Origin: Mannheimia pernigra
GTDB taxonomy: Bacteria > Pseudomonadota > Gammaproteobacteria > Enterobacterales > Pasteurellaceae
Length of the DNA: 64,000 nt
Assembly (NCBI RefSeq): GCF_013377995.1
Contig: NZ_CP055305.1
Location: 1,860,001 to 1,924,000 of the forward strand
Direction: 5' to 3'
Shown here in pieces: positions 25,679 to 36,895 of the stretch. The first letter of the stretch is position 1. Each line of letters opens with the position of its first letter. The position numbers and the translations under genes are program-made. The notes under the pieces were generated by a model. That model saw only the letters and a program-made list of their open reading frames with translations, was not told the origin of the DNA and ran no database searches.

Positions 25679-27478
25679 ATGAACACTACCGCAATTTCTG
25701 TTTTAAATAATGTCTTTGGCTATCAAAAGTTCCGAGACGGGCAAGAAGAAGTGATTAATGCTGTCTTGGAAAATCGTGATTGCCTTGTGATTATGACAAC
25801 TGGCGGTGGAAAATCCCTTTGCTATCAAGTACCTGCACTTTGTTTGGAAGGGATTACTCTTGTTATTTCACCACTGATTTCTTTAATGAAAGACCAAGTG
25901 GATCAACTGATTACTCACGGCATTGAAGCAGCTTATCTAAATTCCACTCAAATGCTTGAAGAGCAGCAATTAGTAGAACAAAAAGCCCTATCGGGACAGT
26001 TAAAATTGCTTTATCTTTCTCCTGAAAAAGTGATGACTCAAGGCTTTTTCCACTTTATTTCACTCTGTAAAATTAGTTTTATTGCGGTAGATGAAGCCCA
26101 TTGCGTTTCTCAATGGGGGCACGATTTTCGTCCTGAATACACACTACTTGGCAGATTGAGAAATACGTTTCCTAGCGTGCCATTAATGGCATTAACTGCA
26201 ACGGCTGACCCAACAACACGAGCAGATATTCTATACCATTTACGCCTACATTCTCCTCATATCTATCTAGGCAGCTTTGATCGCCCCAATATTCGCTATA
26301 CGGTACAAGAAAAATTTAAGCCCCTTGAACAACTACTAAAATTTATCAATAAACAGCAAGGAAAAAGTGGCATTATTTATTGTAATAGCCGTAAAAAAGT
26401 GGAAGAGATTACGGAAAAACTCTCCTCACGAAATATCAGTGTTATGGGTTATCACGCAGGAATGAGTTTTGAGCAGCGAGAATTCGTACAGAATGCCTTC
26501 CAACGAGATGATATTCAAATTGTAGTCGCAACTATCGCCTTTGGTATGGGAATTAATAAATCGAATGTGCGTTTTGTCATACATTTTGATTTACCTCGAT
26601 CGATTGAATCTTATTATCAAGAAACAGGCAGAGCTGGACGAGATGATCTCCCTTCCGAAGCTATGCTTTTTTACGATCCAAGCGATTATAGCTGGTTACA
26701 AAAAATCCTCTTAGAAGAGCCTGAGAGCGAACAACGAGATATTAAACAGCATAAATTACAAGCTATCGGAGAATTTGCCGAATCGCAAACCTGTCGCCGA
26801 TTAGTCTTGCTTAATTATTTTGGCGAACACAAACAAGAAGATTGTAAAAACTGTGATATTTGCCTAGATCCGCCTCAAAAATATGATGGATTACTTGATG
26901 CCCAAAAAGTAATGTCGGTGATTTACCGAACAGGACAAATCTTTGGTCAACACCATATTATTGCCGTATTGCGAGGAATGAATAATCTGAAAATTCGTGA
27001 ACACAACCACGAACAACTTTCAGTTTATGGTATCGGAAAAGAGCAAAGCCAGCACTATTGGCAAAATGTGGTACGACAACTGATTCACTTAGGGCTGATT
27101 TATCAAAATATTGCGAACCATTCGGCTCTCCAATTAACCGAAAGCGCCAGACCTTTCTTACGTGGTGAAAAAACATTACAACTCGCATTACCACGTCTGG
27201 GTATTTCAACCACTACATTTATGCAAAAACAAGCGAGTCACCGTTATGACAAAGATCTTTTCGCTCGTCTTCGTTTCTTGCGTAAACAAATTGCCGATAA
27301 AGAAAATATTCCGCCTTATATTGTCTTTAATGATGCGACACTACAGGAAATGGCGGAATTTTTACCCGCCTCAAAAATCGAGATGCTTGAAATAAATGGC
27401 GTTGGGGAACGAAAATTTGAACGATTTGGCCAAGCATTTATGGCATTAATCAAAGAACATCAAAACAACCGAAAATAG
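25679..27478 (+). CDS. recQ: ATP-dependent DNA helicase RecQ
   Basis: A 599-residue 3'-5' helicase of recombination and fork repair. The start is placed at ATG 25679 ([19 protein letters not shown]), matching the family; 13 open codons lie upstream. Motifs: [46 protein letters not shown], the zinc cysteines ([12 protein letters not shown] ... CKNCDIC), and the C-terminal HRDC domain ([23 protein letters not shown]). Length close to E. coli RecQ (609). Confidence 0.96.
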   Translation: MNTTAISVLNNVFGYQKFRDGQEEVINAVLENRDCLVIMTTGGGKSLCYQVPALCLEGITLVISPLISLMKDQVDQLITHGIEAAYLNSTQMLEEQQLVEQKALSGQLKLLYLSPEKVMTQGFFHFISLCKISFIAVDEAHCVSQWGHDFRPEYTLLGRLRNTFPSVPLMALTATADPTTRADILYHLRLHSPHIYLGSFDRPNIRYTVQEKFKPLEQLLKFINKQQGKSGIIYCNSRKKVEEITEKLSSRNISVMGYHAGMSFEQREFVQNAFQRDDIQIVVATIAFGMGINKSNVRFVIHFDLPRSIESYYQETGRAGRDDLPSEAMLFYDPSDYSWLQKILLEEPESEQRDIKQHKLQAIGEFAESQTCRRLVLLNYFGEHKQEDCKNCDICLDPPQKYDGLLDAQKVMSVIYRTGQIFGQHHIIAVLRGMNNLKIREHNHEQLSVYGIGKEQSQHYWQNVVRQLIHLGLIYQNIANHSALQLTESARPFLRGEKTLQLALPRLGISTTTFMQKQASHRYDKDLFARLRFLRKQIADKENIPPYIVFNDATLQEMAEFLPASKIEMLEINGVGERKFERFGQAFMALIKEHQNNRK

Positions 27479-27537
27479 GCACTAAGTCCGCGTTTATTAT
27501 TGCATACACATTGAAAATGCTATAGAATTTGCACGCT

Positions 27538-27567
27538 TATCTGTTTTTTGTACTGCAAAAACAGACA
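27538..27567. other. A/T-rich hairpin upstream of infC
   Basis: TCTGTTTTT pairs with AAAAACAGA around an 8-nt loop in the 221-bp space between recQ and infC. It may be the recQ terminator or part of the infC leader. An uptake core (ACAAGCGGTC) lies at about 27593. Confidence 0.45.
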
Positions 27568-27699
27568 CTATGAAAAACTATTTATCCGCTTTACAAGCGG
27601 TCAAAAAAGCAATATTTTTTGCATATTGGTTTTGCTAATGACGCTGATGTAGGCCAATATCTCAAGATTGTAAATAAATTTAACAGAAGGAATAAGGCT

Positions 27700-28242
27700 A
27701 TTAAACCTGTAAAACGTGTTCAAACAAATCGCGCCCATCGTCTTAATGATGAAATTCGTGGAGTGAAAGAAGTTCGCTTAACTGATGAAAATGGCGAACA
27801 AGTTGGTATCGTATCTATTCAAGAAGCATTAAGTCGTGCTGAAGAAGCGGCATTAGACTTAGTGGAAATCAGCCCAAATGCTGAGCCTCCAGTTTGCCGT
27901 ATTATGAACTACGGTAAATTTATCTACGAAAAAGAAAAAGCCGCAAAAGAACAGAAGAAAAAACAAAAAGTCGTGCAAATCAAGGAAATCAAATTCCGTC
28001 CAGGTACGGATGATGGCGACTATAACGTTAAAATGCGTAGTATCGTACGATTCTTGGAAGACGGCGATAAAGTGAAAATTACCGTACGTTTCCGCGGACG
28101 TGAGATGGCTCACCAGGAGATCGGTATGGAAGTATTAGAGCGAGTGAAAGCCGATACTGCTGAAATTGCAATGGTGGAATCCGCACCAGGTAAATTGGAA
28201 GGTCGCCAAGCGGTAATGGTGATTGCACCGAAGAAAAAATAA
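27700..28242 (+). CDS. infC: Translation initiation factor IF-3, AUU start
   Basis: A 180-residue protein if translation starts at ATT 27700, read as (M)[10 protein letters not shown]; the E. coli counterpart (ATT AAA GGC GGA AAA CGA) also uses AUU. AGAAGG lies 9 nt upstream. AUU start codons are rejected by IF3 itself, so excess IF3 represses its own synthesis. An in-frame ATG at 27619 gives 27 unconserved residues and is not preferred. Family core: [21 protein letters not shown] region ([14 protein letters not shown]), [23 protein letters not shown]. First gene of the infC-rpmI-rplT cluster. Confidence 0.95.
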   Translation: MKPVKRVQTNRAHRLNDEIRGVKEVRLTDENGEQVGIVSIQEALSRAEEAALDLVEISPNAEPPVCRIMNYGKFIYEKEKAAKEQKKKQKVVQIKEIKFRPGTDDGDYNVKMRSIVRFLEDGDKVKITVRFRGREMAHQEIGMEVLERVKADTAEIAMVESAPGKLEGRQAVMVIAPKKK

Positions 28243-28265
28243 TTTACTTACTCAATTTGTTCTTG

Positions 28266-28490
28266 CATAACACGGGCAGTTCCTATAAAATCTGTCCGTT
28301 TTTCAATTTGAAAAACCAAAGCAAACAGGCATACTCAGCAGCCTGATTTTGCTTTTATGAATGCAATGTAAATTGCAGAGGACGGTAATAAGAGCCATCA
28401 AGTGATTTCTGTAGGAGTAAACACAATTTCCCTACCTGAAATCCGCCTAATTACCAATATTTAACCAAAACAATGCGGAGTTATTTTAAC
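28266..28490 (+). promoter_or_regulatory. Structured leader between infC and rpmI
   Basis: At least three stems: ACGGGCAG with CTGTCCGT followed by TTTTTC (about 28271-28303, terminator-like); AAAGCAAA-CAGGC with GCCTG-ATTTTGCTTT (about 28318-28355); and GTAGG with CCTAC (about 28411-28434). In E. coli L20 represses rpmI-rplT through a structure at this place, so an L20-controlled leader is likely; the fold itself has not been compared. Confidence 0.5.
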
Positions 28491-28491
28491 A

Positions 28492-28689
28492 ATGCCTAAA
28501 ATTAAAACAGTACGTGGTGCTGCTAAGCGTTTCAAAAAGACAGCTTCTGGCGGTTTCAAACGTAAACAATCTCACTTACGTCATATTTTGACTAAGAAAA
28601 CCACTAAACGTAAACGTCACTTACGTCATAAATCAATGGTAGCGAAAGCTGACCAAGTTTTAGTAGTAGCGTGTTTACCATACGCATAA
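28492..28689 (+). CDS. rpmI: 50S ribosomal protein L35
   Basis: A 65-residue, very basic protein matching L35 throughout ([26 protein letters not shown], then [17 protein letters not shown]). It lies on the outer face of the 50S subunit. Between infC and rplT in the universal order. GGAG lies 12 nt upstream of the ATG. Confidence 0.97.
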
Positions 28690-28772
28690 GCGTAAAACAC
28701 AAACGTACGAATAGTAATTCTTAGAGACGAAATTTCGTCTACCAAATCAAAATAGACAATTTAGGAGATTAA

Positions 28773-29129
<357 letters not shown>

Positions 29130-29143
29130 TTAAAAAATCAATA

Positions 29144-29173
29144 CTAGGACACCTTAGGGTGTCCTTTTTTATT
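29144..29173 (+). terminator. Terminator after rplT
   Basis: AGGACACC, TTA loop, GGGTGTCCT then TTTTTTAT: a compact 8-9 bp stem with T-run. Confidence 0.92.
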
Positions 29174-29258
29174 TATAGCTATTAAGAAGTAAGAAGTAAA
29201 TGAACAACAAGCGGTCTCATTTAGAATATTTTTTGCAAATATCCATAAGCTGCTTATC

Positions 29259-29284
29259 ACTTATAGGCATTACTTATAGGCATT
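29259..29284. repeat. 13-bp tandem duplication
   Basis: ACTTATAGGCATT occurs twice head to tail in the 190-bp space between the convergent rplT and rhodanese genes. Probably a replication slip with no function. Confidence 0.8.
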
Positions 29285-29299
29285 AGAAATATTGTGCTA

Positions 29300-29333
29300 T
29301 AAAAAATATAAGGGCTATCAAATAGCCCTTATG
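29300..29333 (-). terminator. Terminator after the rhodanese gene
   Basis: ATAAGGGCTAT pairs with ATAGCCCTTAT around CAA; on the minus strand it is followed by ATTTTTTAT. Confidence 0.85.
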
Positions 29334-29365
29334 TTATAAACTCATTTTATTTAGCTCAGAAGAGC

Positions 29366-29719
29366 TTAATTAAATCCAGATTTCACTAAATCATCATAAC
29401 CACCGTGATTGGTTACATTAGTATAGCCTAATTTCTTCAACTCACTCATTGCCACTTCTGCTCTACGCCCTGATCGGCAATAAAGATGAATTGGCTGGTC
29501 TTTATCTGGCACAACTTCCGAAATTCGTTCGGCAATTTCAATATGTGTTAAATTGATTGCACCCATTAAATGCCCTTGCTGAAATTCTTCAGCAGAACGA
29601 ACATCAATCCAAACACCTGGTGCTTTTTCAAGCTGTACTTGCTTAACGACCGTTTCTTGAGCATTCACCATTATTGGTGTTGCCATTATTAGTCCTAAGA
29701 TCCAACCTAACCTTTTCAT
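29366..29719 (-). CDS. Periplasmic rhodanese-like protein (PspE type)
   Basis: A 117-residue single-domain rhodanese with a cleavable signal (MKRLGWILGLIMATPIMVNA). WIDVRSAEEFQQGHLMGAINL is the typical first half; the active-site loop is CRSGRRAE with Cys81. Similar to PspE, which transfers sulfane sulfur in the periplasm. It lies 11 nt after the AhpD-like gene, with which it forms an operon, opposite an AraC-type regulator. Confidence 0.88.
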   Translation of the reverse strand: MKRLGWILGLIMATPIMVNAQETVVKQVQLEKAPGVWIDVRSAEEFQQGHLMGAINLTHIEIAERISEVVPDKDQPIHLYCRSGRRAEVAMSELKKLGYTNVTNHGGYDDLVKSGFN

Positions 29720-29730
29720 CTTAGCCTCTC

Positions 29731-30072
29731 CTATTTTTGTGTTTCAACTGCTTCCAAGGCACGTAGAGCATAAGTGTATGCAGCACCTGCATTTAGTGCA
29801 ATTGCGGTTGCCAATGCCCCTGCAATTTCACTTTCTGTAGCTCCAGCTTTTGCGGCTTCTTCTGCATGAACGCTGATACAACTTTCACAACGTGTAGTAA
29901 TCGCAACCGCTAAAGCAATTAATTCTCTCGTTTTATGATCTAAAGCTTCAGCCGCTGCAGCAGTACCTAGTGCTTTATAAGCTTCCAACATTTTAGGGTG
30001 CTTTTGCCCTAATTTACCGAAAGATTGTTTCACATGTGCCGTGTGTTCTGACCAATTTTGAAATGAAGACAT
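29731..30072 (-). CDS. Carboxymuconolactone decarboxylase/AhpD-like protein
   Basis: A 113-residue CMD-family protein with the redox motif CESCISVH (Cys62, Cys65, His69), typical of AhpD-like alkylhydroperoxidases. It may act in peroxide or thiol handling together with the rhodanese encoded after it. A good ribosome site (AGGAGG) precedes ATG 30072. The divergent AraC-type gene 120 bp away probably regulates it. Confidence 0.88.
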   Translation of the reverse strand: MSSFQNWSEHTAHVKQSFGKLGQKHPKMLEAYKALGTAAAAEALDHKTRELIALAVAITTRCESCISVHAEEAAKAGATESEIAGALATAIALNAGAAYTYALRALEAVETQK

Positions 30073-30193
30073 ATTGATTTCCTCCTTTATGGGATATGAT
30101 AAAAAAACAGTGGCATTATTGCGTTTATTTAATAAACTTTATTATCAAATAAGTTCATTTTATAATGAAATAATCGCAAATTAAGGAAAAGAA

Positions 30194-31093
30194 ATGGATA
30201 TATTAGATAAATTACTTGATTTTGCCCAACTATCAGCAGGTATTAGCGTAAAGTGCCAACTACAAGGTAATTGGGAATTAGATAACCCACATCAAAGTGG
30301 GCTAGCAGTTGCACACATTATTAGTGCTGGTTGTGCCTATCTAGAACATAATGGGCAAGTTCATTTACTAAAACAAGGGGATATTGCATTTTTCCCTAAG
30401 TTTTCCAGCCATACTTTACGTAGTCAAATACAACCATTGGCAACGAAAACCCTATTAAGCCTCGAGTCTTTAGGGGCTTTTACCTCAGTAAAAACTGGGA
30501 AAGCACAGTACAATTGCGATATGTTCTGCCTGCATTATCACTATGACTCTCAATCTGAATTAATGGATACGTTGCCAGAAATGATCCTTTTCCAAATTGC
30601 TGAAACACCATTACAAATGATGTTAGATCTGCTCAGAACAGAGGCAACCGCTTCCCATTTAGCCACAAAATCGCTGGTTAATTCATTAGCTTTAGTTATT
30701 TTAACTATGATATTAAGGCAGCACCTTGCTAATCATAATCACAAGCTATGTGGCGTTTTAAAAGGATGGCAGGAACTACGATTACGCCCATTACTTAAAG
30801 CCATCTTGCTTAATCCAGAAAAAGATTGGACAGTTGATAAAATGGCTGCAACAGTACATCTTTCTCGCTCACAACTTATTCGGTTATTTAATCAGCATTT
30901 ATCTATTAGCCCACACGCTTTCGTGCATAAAATGCGATTGCAAAAAGCAGCGATGTTATTGAAAAGCCAAGCAGATTCTGTATTAAGCATTGCCCTTACC
31001 TGTGGCTTTCAATCTGAACCGCACTTTATTACTGCCTTTAAAAGGCAATATGCTGTGACACCAAGCCAGTACCGCAAACTAAATACCAAATGA
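30194..31093 (+). CDS. AraC-family transcriptional regulator (cupin_6 type)
   Basis: A 299-residue regulator. The N-terminal cupin sensor (SAGCAYLEHNGQVHLLKQGDIAFFPKFSSHTL) is of the AraC cupin_6 type; the C-terminal pair of helix-turn-helix motifs is clear (WTVDKMAATVHLSRSQLIRLFNQHL and SVLSIALTCGFQSEPHFITAFKRQYAVTPSQYR). Divergent from the AhpD-like/rhodanese pair, which it likely activates. This family often responds to oxidants or small metabolites; the ligand is unknown. Confidence 0.9.
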   Translation: MDILDKLLDFAQLSAGISVKCQLQGNWELDNPHQSGLAVAHIISAGCAYLEHNGQVHLLKQGDIAFFPKFSSHTLRSQIQPLATKTLLSLESLGAFTSVKTGKAQYNCDMFCLHYHYDSQSELMDTLPEMILFQIAETPLQMMLDLLRTEATASHLATKSLVNSLALVILTMILRQHLANHNHKLCGVLKGWQELRLRPLLKAILLNPEKDWTVDKMAATVHLSRSQLIRLFNQHLSISPHAFVHKMRLQKAAMLLKSQADSVLSIALTCGFQSEPHFITAFKRQYAVTPSQYRKLNTK

Positions 31094-31283
31094 TAAATTA
31101 GCAGCTTTTGCAAAATTTTGCGAAGATCCGGCCGCTTGTAAGGAAATTACTAGTCAATAGTATATAAAATCGTTATACTTTACCGCCTTAAATTTTAGGT
31201 AAGACAGCTTCTCATTTTAATAGAAGCAAAATAGAATAATTTGCTACAAATACGTAGCGTAAACAAAGTAATAGAGGTTTTCA

Positions 31284-31847
31284 ATGTCAGCTCCAAATTC
31301 AGGAACTAACCCAGCTCCGCTCGGTTTATGCGGCTTTGCACTTACTACATTTTTATTAAGTTTAATCAACAACGGAACATTCAGTGGCGATAACGTTGGC
31401 TTAGTATTAGCAATGGGCTTTGCCTTTGGTGGTACGGCTCAGATGATCGCAGGTATGTTTGAATTTGCTAAAGGTAACACCTTCGGCTTTACTGCATTTA
31501 CTAGCTACGGTGCTTTCTGGTGGTCTTTTGCCTTATTTAAACTATTCTTTGTTTCCAGCGTATCGCCTGAGTTTATCGGTTGGTACTTAGTGGCTTGGGG
31601 CACATTCACATTAATGATGTTCATCGGTACACTTGCTAAAGCACGAGCATTACAAGCAATTTTCTTCTTCCTAACAGTCACTTTCTATGTATTAGCAGCT
31701 GGCGATTTTACTCATAACAGCACGATTACAAATATTGGCGGTAACTTCGGTTTAATCACCGCATTCTGCGCATTCTACTTAGCCGCAGCGGATATTATTA
31801 ACGAAAGTTTTGGTAGAACTATTCTACCAATCGGTGAACCAAAATAA
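31284..31847 (+). CDS. satP: Acetate/succinate transporter SatP family
   Basis: A 187-residue six-helix membrane protein of the GPR1/FUN34/YaaH family. It carries the NPAPLGL signature near the N-terminus and matches E. coli SatP (188 residues) along its length: MIAGMFEFAKGNTFGFTAFTSYGAFW, WGTFTLMMFIGTL and the terminal NESFGRTILPIGE. It probably moves acetate with protons. Isolated gene with a terminator. Confidence 0.93.
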   Translation: MSAPNSGTNPAPLGLCGFALTTFLLSLINNGTFSGDNVGLVLAMGFAFGGTAQMIAGMFEFAKGNTFGFTAFTSYGAFWWSFALFKLFFVSSVSPEFIGWYLVAWGTFTLMMFIGTLAKARALQAIFFFLTVTFYVLAAGDFTHNSTITNIGGNFGLITAFCAFYLAAADIINESFGRTILPIGEPK

Positions 31848-31862
31848 TCGTTATCTAAATAT

Positions 31863-31906
31863 TAAAAGGCGGCATATAATCAATTGACTATATACCGCCT
31901 TTTAAT
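31863..31906 (+). terminator. Terminator after satP
   Basis: AAAAGGCGGCATATA pairs with TATATACCGCCTTTT around a loop of about 11 nt, then T-rich. Confidence 0.85.
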
Positions 31907-31967
31907 TTGCAAAAAATGATAAGAAAATAACCGCTTGTTAGCTCTCTTCTCTACTCATTTTTATTTG

Positions 31968-34385
31968 CTAGACCTGCTTTTCGATACAAACCTTTGCTAT
32001 TGCACCTTGAATAGTTTGCTGGACTTCAATAGAAATCAAACTTCTTAGTAATGCTTCAGTTTCTTTAATTTTCTCGATAACTAAATTATCTTCGCTATCA
32101 AAATAACCCTGTTCTTTTAAGCTATTTATGAAGATTGAGAAAATCGCTTTATCAAAAAATTCTGGAGCATTAATGCCGTGTAATACTGATAGACGCTGTG
32201 CAACCGAACTACTTTCTTTCTCTAAAGCTACGCGACTAATATCAGGCTGTTCTAGCAATAAACTTAAACTGATATAGTAACGTTGTAATATTTCACGCAC
32301 GCCAGCCGAATGTAATTGCAATGTACGAATATGTGGTCGGTTAATCATCAACATATCGCTTTCATTTTTAATCACATTTTGACGAATAAACTCCTTAATA
32401 ATCGCCTCAATATACTCCGCCACTTGATCTTCTTTAAAGTGTAAAAATAGCTCTGTTTGTAAGAACGGATAAATTCGATTAACCGATTGAATAACAAGAT
32501 CTTTTGAAATAGCCTCGTGGTGTAGCACAATGCTTGCAACCAATGAGGGTAATACAAATAAATGTTGCACATTATTACGATAATAGGTCATTAATACCGC
32601 AGCTTCACGTTCTAAACGAATTAACTCACCGAAATCATCTTTTTCTATTGCTCCCCCTGAACGAGGCAGATTGATAACACGGTTTAGCATCTCATCTGCA
32701 CTTTCTTCGGGCAAGGTCATATCTTTAGAATAAGGCACATAACGGAATAATTGAACATAACTTTCAAGTTGTTCAATTAATTGCTCACGAGTTAAAGCTC
32801 TTTGGCGTGAAGCCAATAATGCAGAACCAACCAAATTTTTCGCATTTACTGCAGCTGCTTTATTAATATTGATCATAATCTGATTTGCAACCTTATTAAC
32901 AGCCTCATTTAACCACTTAGGACGGCCATCTTCAGCTTGCTCCTTCCACTCAGGGAAATGCTGATTTAGGTAATTATTTATCTGAATCGGCTCACCAAAA
33001 TTTACATAGCCTTGACCTAAATTTTTCAACTTTTTAAGTACTCTTAATACTAAACCTGCATTTTCTTTCTCTTTTGCAGCACCTCTTAGCTCTTTAGCAT
33101 AAGTATCTACCTCAAGAACGTGCTCATAGCCAATATAGACTGGTACAATACTCAATGGGCGATTTAAGCCCCGTTGAAGTGCTTGTAAAGTCATTGACAC
33201 CATTCCCGTTTTGGGTTCTAACAAACGCCCAGTACGAGAACGCCCACCCTCAATGAAATACTCTACCGAATAACCCCGATAGAATAGCTCAGCCAAATAT
33301 TCACGGAAAATAGTGGAATATAGGCGGTTATTAAAAGTACGGCGAATGAAAAATGCCCCCCAACTGCGGAAAATTGAACCAGCTGGCCAGAAATTCAGAT
33401 TAATCCCTGCTGCAATATGTGGTGGTACAACACCATGATGATAAAGTATGTAAGATAAGAGTAAATAATCCATATGACTACGATGGCAAGGCACATAAAC
33501 AATTTCATGCCCTTCTAACGCCAACTTACGCACACGATCAGCATTTTGTACATTAATACCCTGATATAATTTATTCCAAAGCCAACTTAAAACGCGATCT
33601 GCAACACGTAAACTTTCGTGTTTTACATCAGCCGCAATTTCATTAATAATTTTCTCTGCTTCTTTACGTGCCTTTTCTGGCGAAGATTTTTTTGCTTCTT
33701 CAGCAATTGCTGCTTGAATAACCTCTGAATTGAGAATTTTATTAAACATTGCCTCACGATTTGGCAAACGAGGCCCCATTGCAGAATAACGCAATTTAGC
33801 AAAGTGCATTTTTGCTACACGTGCAATTTTTTGAGCAATTTTTTCATCTGCACCGTGTTCAGCTATCATATGGCGTAATGATACTGCTGGTGAGAAACGC
33901 ACAAAGTTATCACGACCAAACCAAACCATTGACATAAAACGTTGTAATGAGGTCAAAACCTGTAAGTGCCTTGCATCTTCTTTGCCTGGTGCTCGCCCCC
34001 ACAGCACAGAAACGGGGATAAGTTGAACATCTAAATCGCCCTTTTCACGATGTAAATCCAAATAACGATAAAAAATAGATTCAGTCTCACTTTTCACCCC
34101 TTTTGATTTAAAAAAACGTCTTCCCTTATCTAAAAAGACAAAACGGGGCAAAGTCTGCCCATCAATTACATTATCTTGCAATGGATCAGGTAAATTTAAC
34201 GCTGAGCAGTTTTTTTGCAAAATAAGTAAATCAGTTTGCGATGTATAAGGCAATACATAGACGATAGGTTGTGCCAGATTTAGCGCTAACTCACTCACAG
34301 GATCAGTTGGAATAGCACGAGACTTTACCAAAAGTGAAAGTGGTAAATTTAAGAAAGTACGGTATAAATTTAATAAGCCAGACAT
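31968..34385 (-). CDS. plsB: Glycerol-3-phosphate 1-O-acyltransferase PlsB
   Basis: An 805-residue inner-membrane-associated enzyme that acylates sn-glycerol-3-phosphate, the first step of phospholipid synthesis. Acyltransferase motifs: [15 protein letters not shown] (HX4D), [21 protein letters not shown] and [11 protein letters not shown]. Length matches E. coli PlsB (807). Divergent from lexA, the enterobacterial arrangement. Confidence 0.97.
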   Translation of the reverse strand: MSGLLNLYRTFLNLPLSLLVKSRAIPTDPVSELALNLAQPIVYVLPYTSQTDLLILQKNCSALNLPDPLQDNVIDGQTLPRFVFLDKGRRFFKSKGVKSETESIFYRYLDLHREKGDLDVQLIPVSVLWGRAPGKEDARHLQVLTSLQRFMSMVWFGRDNFVRFSPAVSLRHMIAEHGADEKIAQKIARVAKMHFAKLRYSAMGPRLPNREAMFNKILNSEVIQAAIAEEAKKSSPEKARKEAEKIINEIAADVKHESLRVADRVLSWLWNKLYQGINVQNADRVRKLALEGHEIVYVPCHRSHMDYLLLSYILYHHGVVPPHIAAGINLNFWPAGSIFRSWGAFFIRRTFNNRLYSTIFREYLAELFYRGYSVEYFIEGGRSRTGRLLEPKTGMVSMTLQALQRGLNRPLSIVPVYIGYEHVLEVDTYAKELRGAAKEKENAGLVLRVLKKLKNLGQGYVNFGEPIQINNYLNQHFPEWKEQAEDGRPKWLNEAVNKVANQIMININKAAAVNAKNLVGSALLASRQRALTREQLIEQLESYVQLFRYVPYSKDMTLPEESADEMLNRVINLPRSGGAIEKDDFGELIRLEREAAVLMTYYRNNVQHLFVLPSLVASIVLHHEAISKDLVIQSVNRIYPFLQTELFLHFKEDQVAEYIEAIIKEFIRQNVIKNESDMLMINRPHIRTLQLHSAGVREILQRYYISLSLLLEQPDISRVALEKESSSVAQRLSVLHGINAPEFFDKAIFSIFINSLKEQGYFDSEDNLVIEKIKETEALLRSLISIEVQQTIQGAIAKVCIEKQV

Positions 34386-34496
34386 ATCAATACCCTTAAG
34401 AATTGTTATTAGCGGAGGTCTAACCTCTAATTTGCCTCATTCTACCATAATTTTTTCCAGAATTTTGTGAAATTATTAGTTACAAAACAAAAAATA

Positions 34497-34534
34497 CTGT
34501 ATATACTATCAATATTTTCTGTATATAAAGACAG
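34497..34534 (+). promoter_or_regulatory. LexA boxes in the lexA promoter
   Basis: CTGT-N8-ACAG at 34519-34534 is a perfect SOS box core (CTGTATATAAAGACAG). A second, degenerate half-conserved site begins CTGT at 34497, 22 bp upstream, as in the double operator of E. coli lexA. The boxes lie 16-53 bp before the lexA ATG. Confidence 0.9.
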
Positions 34535-34549
34535 TGAGGTTCAACTCAA

Positions 34550-35185
34550 ATGCGTAAACATTTAACTGCTCGTCAGCAAGAAATCTTTGATTTCGTAAAA
34601 AATCATATTGAAACAACTGGTATGCCCCCCACTCGTGTAGAAATTGCACGTGAAATCGGTTTTAAATCTCCTAACGCTGCAGAAGAGCACCTAAAAGCCT
34701 TAGCACGTAAAGGCTATATTGAAATGCTCTCTGGTACATCTCGTGGCATTCGTATTTTAGTTGAAGACGAAAACGAAGCCGCCAACGATGAAAATGAAGG
34801 ATTACCCCTAATAGGTAAAGTCGCTGCTGGCACGCCAATCTTAGCATTGGAACACGTTGAAAATCACTATCCTATTAATGGCACGATGTTTAATCCAACT
34901 GCTGATTATTTACTCAAAGTAAAAGGTAACTCAATGGAGAAAATTGGTATTTTAGACGGCGATTTATTAGCTGTTCACAAAACGAATACCGCTCGTAATG
35001 GTCAAGTTGTAGTTGCTCGTGTAAATGATGAAGTAACCGTAAAACGTTTAGAGAAAAAGGGCGAATTAATTTATTTACATCCCGAAAATGACGAGTTAAA
35101 GCCAATTAAGGTCAATCTAAGCCAAGAATATATTGAGATTGAAGGGATTGCCGTTGGTGTTATTCGTAGCAATGCCTGGATGTAA
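34550..35185 (+). CDS. lexA: SOS repressor LexA
   Basis: A 211-residue repressor. N-terminal winged helix ([47 protein letters not shown]), the self-cleavage Ala-Gly in KVAAGTP, catalytic Ser in [10 protein letters not shown] and Lys in TVKRLEKK. RecA-stimulated cleavage releases the SOS regulon. Autoregulated through two boxes upstream. Confidence 0.98.
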   Translation: MRKHLTARQQEIFDFVKNHIETTGMPPTRVEIAREIGFKSPNAAEEHLKALARKGYIEMLSGTSRGIRILVEDENEAANDENEGLPLIGKVAAGTPILALEHVENHYPINGTMFNPTADYLLKVKGNSMEKIGILDGDLLAVHKTNTARNGQVVVARVNDEVTVKRLEKKGELIYLHPENDELKPIKVNLSQEYIEIEGIAVGVIRSNAWM

Positions 35186-35286
35186 TATTCGTAGGCCGCG
35201 AGTAAAAAATCGCTCCATAGCTGCAAAAAATGATAAAAAAATAACCGCTTGTCTATGATCTATGAAAAACAAAAACAATAGTGCCT

Positions 35287-35976
35287 ATGAACCATAATTC
35301 TCTTACCAGTATTCCCCAAACAGAACAAGAATTGCTAGCCAGAGCACAATGGCTAGCAGGTTTTACCTTGGGTGAAGTAGCGGAGATGCTCAATGTCACT
35401 GTTCCATCTGATTTAAAGCGAGATAAAGGCTGGGTCGGAACATTAATTGAAATGGCTCTTGGTGCAAAGGCAGGTAACAAAGCCGTGCAAGATTTTTCTA
35501 ATTTAGGTATTGAGCTTAAAACTATTCCTATTAATCAAAAAGGCCTGCCATTAGAAACCACCTTCGTTAGCCTTGCCCCCTTAACCCACAACAATGGTAT
35601 CATTTGGGAAAGTTCTCATGTTAAGCATAAACTTTCTCACGTATTATGGGTTCCTGTTGAAGGTGAGCGTAATATTCCACTTTATCAACGCCATATCGGA
35701 CAAGCTATTTTATGGTCGCCTACGCCTGAACAAGAATTTCAATTAAGACGAGATTGGGAAGAGTTAATGGAAATGATCGTTTTAGGTCAGCTCCATACCA
35801 TTAATGCAAAATGTGGTGAAGTCTTACAACTTAGACCGAAAGGGAGAAATAATCGCTCGCTCACTTCTGCTATCAATGCCCACGGTGAGCCAGTTCAATC
35901 TTTACCTTTAGGGTTTTATTTACGCAAGCAATTCACCACAGAAATTTTACAAAACTTTTTACATTCTCCTCTTTAA
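35287..35976 (+). CDS. mutH: DNA mismatch repair endonuclease MutH
   Basis: A 229-residue type II-like endonuclease that nicks the unmethylated strand at hemimethylated GATC. The start is ATG 35287; a GTG two codons upstream is also possible. Strong match to E. coli Mut[38 protein letters not shown] (catalytic D-ELK), [26 protein letters not shown]. Implies Dam-directed repair in this organism. Followed by ygdQ as in E. coli. Confidence 0.95.
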   Translation: MNHNSLTSIPQTEQELLARAQWLAGFTLGEVAEMLNVTVPSDLKRDKGWVGTLIEMALGAKAGNKAVQDFSNLGIELKTIPINQKGLPLETTFVSLAPLTHNNGIIWESSHVKHKLSHVLWVPVEGERNIPLYQRHIGQAILWSPTPEQEFQLRRDWEELMEMIVLGQLHTINAKCGEVLQLRPKGRNNRSLTSAINAHGEPVQSLPLGFYLRKQFTTEILQNFLHSPL

Positions 35977-36058
35977 TTTTGCATACATTCTCTATAGAAT
36001 GCCCGCTTTCTTTTATAGAAGAAAGCAATTATATCCCTAATTTTAAAAGGACATTTTT

Positions 36059-36796
36059 ATGTTTGATTGGATAGCAAATCCTGAAGCTTGGTTAGCACTG
36101 ATTACACTCACCGGGCTTGAAATTGTATTAGGCATTGATAACATTATTGTTATCAGCATTTTAGTTTCTCGCCTACCTATTGAACAACGTCAATCCGCAC
36201 GCATTATTGGTTTAGCACTCGCAATGGGAACACGTATTTTATTACTACTTTCACTTGCTTGGTTAATAAAATTAGTTACACCGCTGTTCTATATCGCAAG
36301 CCATCCGATTTCAGGCAGAGACTTAATTCTACTTATCGGAGGACTTTTTCTGATTATAAAAAGTTTGATGGAATTGAAAGAATCTGTTGCTGCAAATTCG
36401 CACGAAGAACAAGCCACCTCGGCTAAAAAAGCCAGCTTTCTGATGGTGCTCACACAAATCGCTATTTTTGACGTGATTTTTTCACTTGACTCTGTAATTA
36501 CTGCCGTTGCAATGGCAGATGATATTCCTGTTATGGTGATTGCCATTATGATTGCAGTGGGAGTGATGATGTTGGCAGCAAGAGGTATTGGAAATTTTGT
36601 CGATAATAACCCAACTATTAAAAATCTTGCATTAGCTTTCTTAATTTTGATTGGCGTAGTGTTAGTAGGTGAGGCATTTAATTTCCATATTCCAAAAGTA
36701 GCTGTTTATACTGCAATGGGCTTTTCTGTTGTGGTTGAAATGCTTAATATCAAAATGCGTCGCAATCAAATGAAAGTACAGAAATATCATTCCTAA
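36059..36796 (+). CDS. ygdQ: TerC family membrane protein YgdQ
   Basis: A 245-residue membrane protein of the TerC family: seven helices, with the acidic membrane motifs GLEIVLGIDNIIVISIL and FDVIFSLDSVITAVAMADD. Relatives have been linked to manganese or other metal export; the substrate here is unknown. Next to mutH as in E. coli. AAAGGA precedes the ATG; a terminator follows. Confidence 0.9.
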   Translation: MFDWIANPEAWLALITLTGLEIVLGIDNIIVISILVSRLPIEQRQSARIIGLALAMGTRILLLLSLAWLIKLVTPLFYIASHPISGRDLILLIGGLFLIIKSLMELKESVAANSHEEQATSAKKASFLMVLTQIAIFDVIFSLDSVITAVAMADDIPVMVIAIMIAVGVMMLAARGIGNFVDNNPTIKNLALAFLILIGVVLVGEAFNFHIPKVAVYTAMGFSVVVEMLNIKMRRNQMKVQKYHS

Positions 36797-36803
36797 TCCA
36801 TTC

Positions 36804-36836
36804 ATAGCCCTTGATGAAAATCAAGGGCTTTTCAAC
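36804..36836 (+). terminator. Terminator after ygdQ
   Basis: AGCCCTTGA pairs with TCAAGGGCT around TGAAAA, then TTTT. Confidence 0.88.
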
Positions 36837-36895
36837 GTACAATACAAGCGGTTGAAATTTTTCTCTTTTTTGCAAATTAACTACATTTAAAACGT

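Noticed and set aside
29259..29284. 13-bp tandem repeat as a phase-variation site
   Set aside because: Only two copies, between convergent genes and outside any promoter.
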